From the NCBI GenBank assembly GCA_000263395.1, contig AJXE01000001.1, positions 62,001 to 126,000 of the forward strand: a stretch of 64,000 nucleotides of DNA, read 5' to 3'. Below are positions 59,294 to 64,000 of the stretch, piece by piece. The stretch's first letter is position 1. The number at the start of each line of letters is the position of its first letter. The translations under genes were made by a program, and so were the position numbers. The notes below the pieces were generated by a model, which did no database searches, was not told the DNA's origin, and saw nothing but the letters and a program-made list of their open reading frames with translations. The DNA is from Stutzerimonas stutzeri TS44 (GTDB lineage Bacteria > Pseudomonadota > Gammaproteobacteria > Pseudomonadales > Pseudomonadaceae).

Positions 59294-60400
59294 TCAGGAT
59301 AGCGGGCTGAGCTCGCTTTTTTGCACCTCGAGGTTGGTCGTGCGCGAACGGCCGCGCACCCAGCTGAAGACGATCGCGAGGATCAGCGCGAAACCGACGT
59401 AGCCGAGCAGCGGGTAGACGGTGCCGACCAGCTTGCTGAAGCCGCCCAGGCTCAGGGCCAGGCCGATGCACACCGAAATCGCGCTGAAGCCCTTGAAGCG
59501 TGCCGACTCGGGCTTGGCGAAGCGTGCGCTGAAGGCGAAGAACATGCCGACCGCCGTGCTGTAGACCATGCAGATCAGCGCCACCGACATCACCACCGAG
59601 AGCAGCGGGGAAATCCGCGTCGCCAGCGCCAGGGTCGGCATCTCGATGCCCTGCAGCTGGTTGATGTTGGCGAACAGGCCGATGTTCAGCAGCAGGATCA
59701 GCACACCCAGGCCGAGCCCGCCGAGCACACCGCCCAGCCCTGCGGACTTGGACTGCTTGGTCATCCCACCGATCACCGCCAGCATCGGGAAGCCCACGGC
59801 AATGTTGAACGAGGCGTAGAGCAGCGCGCCGACGAACCAGTTGGAGCTGACCGTCTCGTTGTTCTCGCGGGCAACCGCATCGAGGGTCTCGACCGGTGCG
59901 TTGTAGTTGAAGATCGAGTAGGTGGTGATGATCAGCACCATCGCCAGCAGGAACGGCATCACCGCGCTGATCAGATCAATGATGCGCTTGACGTTCAGGC
60001 ACAGCGTGGCGATCACCAGCACGGTCATCAACACGCCACCGAACAGCGGAGGCATGCCGTACTGCTGGGCGAAGATCGAGCCGCAGCCGGCCAGCATCAC
60101 CACGCCGACGCCATAGAGGAAGAATGACAGCACCACGTCGACGACCAGGCCGATACGCGCGCCGAACAGGCTGTAGAGGACTTCCTTGTGTGAGTTGGCT
60201 TGCATCTTCGAGCTCATCCGGGCGATCTGCATGCCGAGGAAGGCGAACAGCAGGCCGCTGACCAGCGTACCGGCGACGCCGATCAAGCCGTAGCCGGTGA
60301 AGAACTGGAGGACTTCCTGGCCGGAGGCGAAGCCGCCACCGATGACCACGGACATATAAGCCAGGGCAATCTGGATCGATTGTTTGTTCATTACATTCAT
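59294..60400 (-). CDS. YkvI-family membrane protein (LeuT-fold permease)
   Basis: A 368-residue protein with about 10-11 hydrophobic segments. The N-terminal VVIGGGFASGQEVLQFFTGYG is the hallmark of YkvI/YuiF-like members of the APC/LeuT superfamily. It probably moves an amino acid or amine. In P. aeruginosa the spot between pauR and dadA holds dadX and a RidA gene, not this permease. ATG at 60400; an ATG 9 nt later is also possible. Confidence 0.85.
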   Translation of the reverse strand: MNVMNKQSIQIALAYMSVVIGGGFASGQEVLQFFTGYGLIGVAGTLVSGLLFAFLGMQIARMSSKMQANSHKEVLYSLFGARIGLVVDVVLSFFLYGVGVVMLAGCGSIFAQQYGMPPLFGGVLMTVLVIATLCLNVKRIIDLISAVMPFLLAMVLIITTYSIFNYNAPVETLDAVARENNETVSSNWFVGALLYASFNIAVGFPMLAVIGGMTKQSKSAGLGGVLGGLGLGVLILLLNIGLFANINQLQGIEMPTLALATRISPLLSVVMSVALICMVYSTAVGMFFAFSARFAKPESARFKGFSAISVCIGLALSLGGFSKLVGTVYPLLGYVGFALILAIVFSWVRGRSRTTNLEVQKSELSPLS

Positions 60401-60461
60401 CTCGTTCTTAGATTTGTAGTACGAGGAACGACTGCAGATGTCAGCTCATTCCGGTAAAGCA

Positions 60462-60481
60462 CTGTCCCAACGCGGGGACAG
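60462..60481. terminator. Hairpin behind dadA
   Basis: CTGTCCC and GGGGACAG form a 7-bp stem; GCTCAT (60444-60449) and ATGAGC (60482-60487) could extend it. No T-run, so terminator role is uncertain. Confidence 0.35.
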
Positions 60482-60574
60482 ATGAGCAGCTCCGGCTCGC
60501 TGTAAGTCCATGTTACCCGGCCAGCTGCCCGCATGATGGGCGTCTGGCCGACGGTATTCGAAGGGTCTGTGGGG

Positions 60575-61873
60575 TCAGTGGGCGGAAGCCGGCCGACCGT
60601 GGCCAGATACCTCGCTGCCACTGCTGTAGCGGGAAATATCCAGGCCCTGCGCGCTGATCTGCGGACGCTTCTTCGCGATCAGGTCGGCGAGCAGGCTACC
60701 GGAGCCACAAGCCATGGTCCAGCCGAGCGTGCCGTGGCCGGTGTTGAGGAACAGGTTGCGATAGCGTGTCGCACCGATGATCGGCGTGCCGTCCGGGGTC
60801 GCCGGGCGCAGGCCGGTCCAGAATTCGGTGCGGCTCAGGTCGCCGCCCTGCGGGTAGAGGTCGGCGGTGATCATTTCCAGCGTCTCGCGCCGGCGCGGGT
60901 TGAGCGACAGATCGAAGCCGGCGATCTCGGCCATGCCGCCGACGCGGATGCGGTCGTCGAAGCGGGTGATGGCGACCTTGTAGGTCTCGTCGAGAATGGT
61001 CGAGGTCGGCGCCATCGCCGCGTCGGTGATCGGCACGGTCAGCGAATAGCCCTTGAGCGGGTAGATCGGCGCGCGAATGCCGAGCGGCTTGAGCAGCTGC
61101 GGCGAGTAGCTGCCCAGCGCCATCACGTAATGGTCGGCACGCTCCAGTTGGCCGTCGATCCAGACGCCGGCGAGGCGCTCGCCGTCGGTCTCCAGACGCT
61201 CGATGTTCTGCCCGAAGCGGAACTCGACGCCCAGCTCGCGGGCCATCTCGGCCAAGCGCGAGGTGAACAGGTAGCAGTCGCCGGTCTGGTCGTTGGGCAG
61301 GCGCAGGGCGCCGGCGAGCTTGTCGGCAACCTTGGCCAACGCCGGTTCGACGCGCGCGATGCCGGCACGGTCGAGCACTTCATAGGGGACGCCGGCCTGC
61401 TCGAGCACGGCGATGTCCTTGGCCGCGGCGTCCACCTGCGCCTGGGTGCGGAACAGCTGGGTGGTGCCCAGCTGGCGCCCCTCGTAGGCGATGCCGGTCT
61501 CGGCACGCAGTTCGTCGAGGCAGTCGCGGCTGTACTCGGCCAGGCGCACCATACGCTCCTTGTTCACCGCGTAACGGGAAGCAGTGCAGTTGCGCAGCAT
61601 CTGCGCCATCCACAGGTACTGGTCGAGGCTGCCGGTGAGCTTGATGGCCAGCGGCGCGTGGCGCTGCACCAGCCACTTCATGGCCTTGAGCGGAATGCCC
61701 GGTGCGGCCCACGGCGAGGCGTAGCCGGGCGAGACCTGACCGGCGTTGGCGAAGCTGGTTTCCAGGGCGACGCCGTCCTGGCGATCGACCACCACCACCT
61801 CGAACCCGGCGCGGGCCAGGTAGTACGCACTGGCGGTGCCGACCACACCGCTGCCCAGGATCAGAACTCGCAT
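60575..61873 (-). CDS. dadA: D-amino acid dehydrogenase small subunit
   Basis: A 432-residue FAD-dependent dehydrogenase. FAD-binding [25 protein letters not shown] starts it; [14 protein letters not shown] near the C-terminus closes the FAD site. It oxidises D-alanine and other D-amino acids to 2-oxo acids, feeding the respiratory chain. Length and ends match DadA. It is divergent from dadR across 148 bp with an Lrp-like site. Confidence 0.98.
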   Translation of the reverse strand: MRVLILGSGVVGTASAYYLARAGFEVVVVDRQDGVALETSFANAGQVSPGYASPWAAPGIPLKAMKWLVQRHAPLAIKLTGSLDQYLWMAQMLRNCTASRYAVNKERMVRLAEYSRDCLDELRAETGIAYEGRQLGTTQLFRTQAQVDAAAKDIAVLEQAGVPYEVLDRAGIARVEPALAKVADKLAGALRLPNDQTGDCYLFTSRLAEMARELGVEFRFGQNIERLETDGERLAGVWIDGQLERADHYVMALGSYSPQLLKPLGIRAPIYPLKGYSLTVPITDAAMAPTSTILDETYKVAITRFDDRIRVGGMAEIAGFDLSLNPRRRETLEMITADLYPQGGDLSRTEFWTGLRPATPDGTPIIGATRYRNLFLNTGHGTLGWTMACGSGSLLADLIAKKRPQISAQGLDISRYSSGSEVSGHGRPASAH

Positions 61874-61977
61874 GACTGTCGCCCTCCATCCGGCACACCC
61901 GGATGTATCCGTTGTTGTTGGACGGAGTGTAGGATGACTGACTCAGTGGTATTCACTGTTTGCAATGCGATTCTTGA

Positions 61978-61989
61978 CGAAAATTCTCG
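61978..61989. promoter_or_regulatory. Lrp/DadR-like palindrome in dadA-dadR gap
   Basis: CGAAAATTCTCG: outer CGA/TCG pairs and central AATT form a palindrome with one mismatched pair. A/T core and place fit Lrp-family operators. It is 33 bp before the dadR ATG. Confidence 0.45.
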
Positions 61990-62021
61990 CCATTAATGCA
62001 TTTTATGGAGGGGCTTCTCCC

Positions 62022-62510
62022 ATGAAAAATCCCAACAAGATTCGTCGGGAATTGGACCGGATCGACCGTTCCATCCTGCGCATCCTGCAGCAGGAGGGCC
62101 GGATTTCCTTCACCGAACTGGGCGAGCGCGTCAACCTCTCGACCACCCCGTGCACCGAGCGGGTGCGCCGCCTGGAACGCGACGGCGTGATCCTCGGCTA
62201 CCACGCGCGGCTCAATCCGCAGCTGCTGCGCGCCAACCTGCTGGTGTTCGTCGAGATCAGCCTGGACTACAAGTCTGGCGACACCTTCGAAGACTTCCGC
62301 CGCTCCGTGCTCAGGCTGCCGCAGGTGCTGGAGTGCCATCTGGTGTCCGGCGACTTCGACTACCTGGTCAAGGCGCGTATCTCGGAGATGGCCTCCTACC
62401 GCAAGCTGCTCGGCGACATCCTGCTGAAACTGCCGCACGTACGCGAATCCAAGAGCTACATCGTCATGGAGGAAGTGAAGGAATCGCTGGCGCTGCCGGT
62501 ACCGGACTAG
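62022..62510 (+). CDS. dadR: Lrp/AsnC-family regulator DadR
   Basis: A 162-residue Lrp-type protein. N-terminal helix-turn-helix at about 30-55 (ISFTELGERVNLSTTPCTERVRRLE), then the RAM ligand-binding domain ending MEEVKESLALP. It matches Lrp/DadR of P. aeruginosa, which activates dadAX with L-alanine. GGAGGGG lies 9 nt before the ATG at 62022, favoured over an ATG 57 nt upstream. Confidence 0.96.
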   Translation: MKNPNKIRRELDRIDRSILRILQQEGRISFTELGERVNLSTTPCTERVRRLERDGVILGYHARLNPQLLRANLLVFVEISLDYKSGDTFEDFRRSVLRLPQVLECHLVSGDFDYLVKARISEMASYRKLLGDILLKLPHVRESKSYIVMEEVKESLALPVPD

Positions 62511-62645
62511 AGCGCCGGCGTAGCCACGCCGCAACAGCGCGCCGACGGCAGCCGCTGGCCGAAGCGCGCCGGGCGTGCTTTGCTCGCTGCAGCGCCGAGC
62601 GCGATCATCCCCTCCTGAACCCTGCAGAGAATCCGTCCCGAGCCG

Positions 62646-63950
62646 ATGACCCAGCACACCGCCAGCCACGACGCCCACGCGCCCTCCTACTACGCCGCCA
62701 GCGCCAACCGCGCGCTGCGCTTCGCTTCGCTCGCCGGTGACGCCCGCGCCGATGTCTGCATCGTCGGCGGCGGCTTCAGCGGCCTGAATAGCGCCATCGA
62801 ACTGGCCGAGCGGGGCCTGTCGGTCATCCTGCTCGAGGCCCGGCGCATCGGCTGGGGTGCCAGCGGTCGCAACGGCGGCCAGCTGATTCGCGGCGTGGGC
62901 CACGATGTCGAGCAGTTCCGCCCGATCCTCGGCGAAGAGGGTGTCGACGAACTCAAGCGCATGGGCTTCGAAGCTGTGGAGATCGTCCGCCAGCGCATCG
63001 AACGGCACGCCATCGACTGCGACCTGACCTGGGGCTATTGCGACCTGGCGACCAAACCACGCCATCTGCAAGACTTCGAGCAGGACTACGCCGGCCTGCT
63101 GCGCCTGGGCTATCGACATCCGCTGCAGCGCATCGCGCAGGCCGAGCTGCCGAGCGTGATCGGCTCGCGGCGCTACCTCGGCGGGCTGGTCGACATGGGC
63201 TCCGGGCACCTGCATCCGCTCAACCTGGCGCTCGGCGAGGCCGCGGTGGCGCAAACCCTGGGCGTGCGCCTGCACGAGGACTCGGCGGTCGAGCGCATCG
63301 AGTACGGCACGCAGGTGAAGGTTCACACCGCCCAGGGCGTGGTGCGCGCCGACCAGCTGGTGCTGGCCTGCAACGCCTACCTCGACGGTCTGCAGCCCAA
63401 GCTGGCAGGCAAGGTGTTGCCCGCCGGCAGCTACATCATCGCCACCGAACGCCTGCCGGCGACGCTGTGCCACGAACTGCTGCCGCAGAACATGGCGGTC
63501 TGCGATCAGCGCGTGGCGCTCGACTATTTCCGCCTCTCGGCCGACGGCCGGCTGCTGTTCGGCGGCGCCTGCCACTATTCGGGGCGCGATCCCAGGGACA
63601 TCGCCGCCTATATGCAGCCGAAGATGCTCGCGGTGTTTCCGCAGCTGGCCGGCATCGGCATCGACTACCAGTGGGGCGGCATGATCGGCATCGGCGCCAA
63701 CCGCCTGCCGCAGATCGGCCGGCTGCCGGAGCAGCCCAACGTCTATTACGCCCAGGCCTATTCCGGCCACGGTCTGAACGCCACCCATCTGGCCGGCCGG
63801 CTGCTCGCCGAAGCCATCGCCGGACGCGAGAGCCGCGGTTTCGATCTGTTCGCCGGGGTGCCGCACCCGACCTTCCCCGGCGGCCCGGCATTGCGCTCGC
63901 CACTGCTGGCGCTGGGCATGCTCTGGTATCGCTTGAAGGATCGCTTCTGA
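62646..63950 (+). CDS. pauB: FAD-dependent oxidase (PauB/PuuB-like)
   Basis: A 434-residue DAO-family flavoenzyme. FAD-binding VCIVGGGFSGLNSAIELAERG; GASGRNGGQLIRG; and C-terminal YYAQAYSGHGLNATHLAGRL are typical of gamma-glutamylpolyamine oxidases. In P. aeruginosa pauB copies oxidise gamma-glutamylputrescine and this copy lies beside dadR. It follows dadR by 135 bp on the same strand. Confidence 0.92.
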   Translation: MTQHTASHDAHAPSYYAASANRALRFASLAGDARADVCIVGGGFSGLNSAIELAERGLSVILLEARRIGWGASGRNGGQLIRGVGHDVEQFRPILGEEGVDELKRMGFEAVEIVRQRIERHAIDCDLTWGYCDLATKPRHLQDFEQDYAGLLRLGYRHPLQRIAQAELPSVIGSRRYLGGLVDMGSGHLHPLNLALGEAAVAQTLGVRLHEDSAVERIEYGTQVKVHTAQGVVRADQLVLACNAYLDGLQPKLAGKVLPAGSYIIATERLPATLCHELLPQNMAVCDQRVALDYFRLSADGRLLFGGACHYSGRDPRDIAAYMQPKMLAVFPQLAGIGIDYQWGGMIGIGANRLPQIGRLPEQPNVYYAQAYSGHGLNATHLAGRLLAEAIAGRESRGFDLFAGVPHPTFPGGPALRSPLLALGMLWYRLKDRF

Positions 63951-64000
63951 CGGCGCGACGTCTAAGCTGCACGTGACCGGACCGGAAGGGAACACCGTGC

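Overview
The window is 64 kb of high-GC chromosomal DNA (about two thirds G+C by eye) from a gammaproteobacterium of the family Pseudomonadaceae. The evidence is gene content and order: algZ-algR-hemC-hemD-hemX-hemY next to dsbB, rsd(algQ) and algP; SutA; the TIGR02444 and TIGR02647 families; trxA/ppx/ppk/hemB beside rho; and an xpt-cytochrome c5-pauR-RidA-dadA-dadR-pauB block like that of P. aeruginosa. A P. stutzeri (Stutzerimonas) type organism would fit, but the species cannot be fixed from this window. No rRNA, tRNA, IS element, prophage, CRISPR array or genomic island was seen. It is core chromosome, with nearly all of the sequence in genes.

Layout. 1-5.9 kb: a secreted nuclease (cut by the left edge), rpmE, priA, argS and a SPOR-domain protein. 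5.9-15.3 kb: a ferredoxin-flavoprotein reductase, ubiD, rho, trxA, then ppx facing ppk, and hemB. 15.6-21.8 kb: elbB, a YigI-type thioesterase, and a leftward unit ABC-F / MscS / TerC / LysE / YaiI with short overlaps. 21.8-30 kb: the alginate and heme block (algP, rsd, dsbB, hemY, hemX, hemD, hemC, algR, algZ), all leftward. 30.2-37.2 kb: argH, an NnrS-family protein, three small poorly known genes and class I adenylate cyclase. 37.3-43.8 kb: rnk, cyaY, then lptM-lysA-dapF-DUF484-xerC-yigB, then sutA and yjbQ. 43.9-49.9 kb: glnK-amtB, ubiK, the YifB/ComM ATPase and a betaine/choline transporter. 49.9-57.6 kb: a GGDEF-EAL protein, rep, a hemolysin III protein, an iron alcohol dehydrogenase, a GAPDH-family enzyme and xpt. 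57.6-64 kb: cytochrome c5 and the D-alanine/polyamine locus (pauR, ridA, a YkvI-type permease, dadA, dadR, pauB).

The strongest non-coding signals are these. (i) A textbook nitrogen-control promoter lies in the 383-bp glnK-ubiK gap: a -24/-12 sigma-54 box with three NtrC-like sites upstream. (ii) A family of imperfect palindromes built on CAAGCTT sits directly behind stop codons at three loci; one copy supplies the ribosome-binding site and first codons of xerC. (iii) An rpmE terminator overlaps the start codon of the nuclease gene. (iv) The dadA-dadR gap has an Lrp-like palindrome. Several GC-rich hairpins with T-runs mark operon ends.

I did not find a clearly new multi-gene system. The least explained coding segment is the run of three small genes between nnrS and cyaA.
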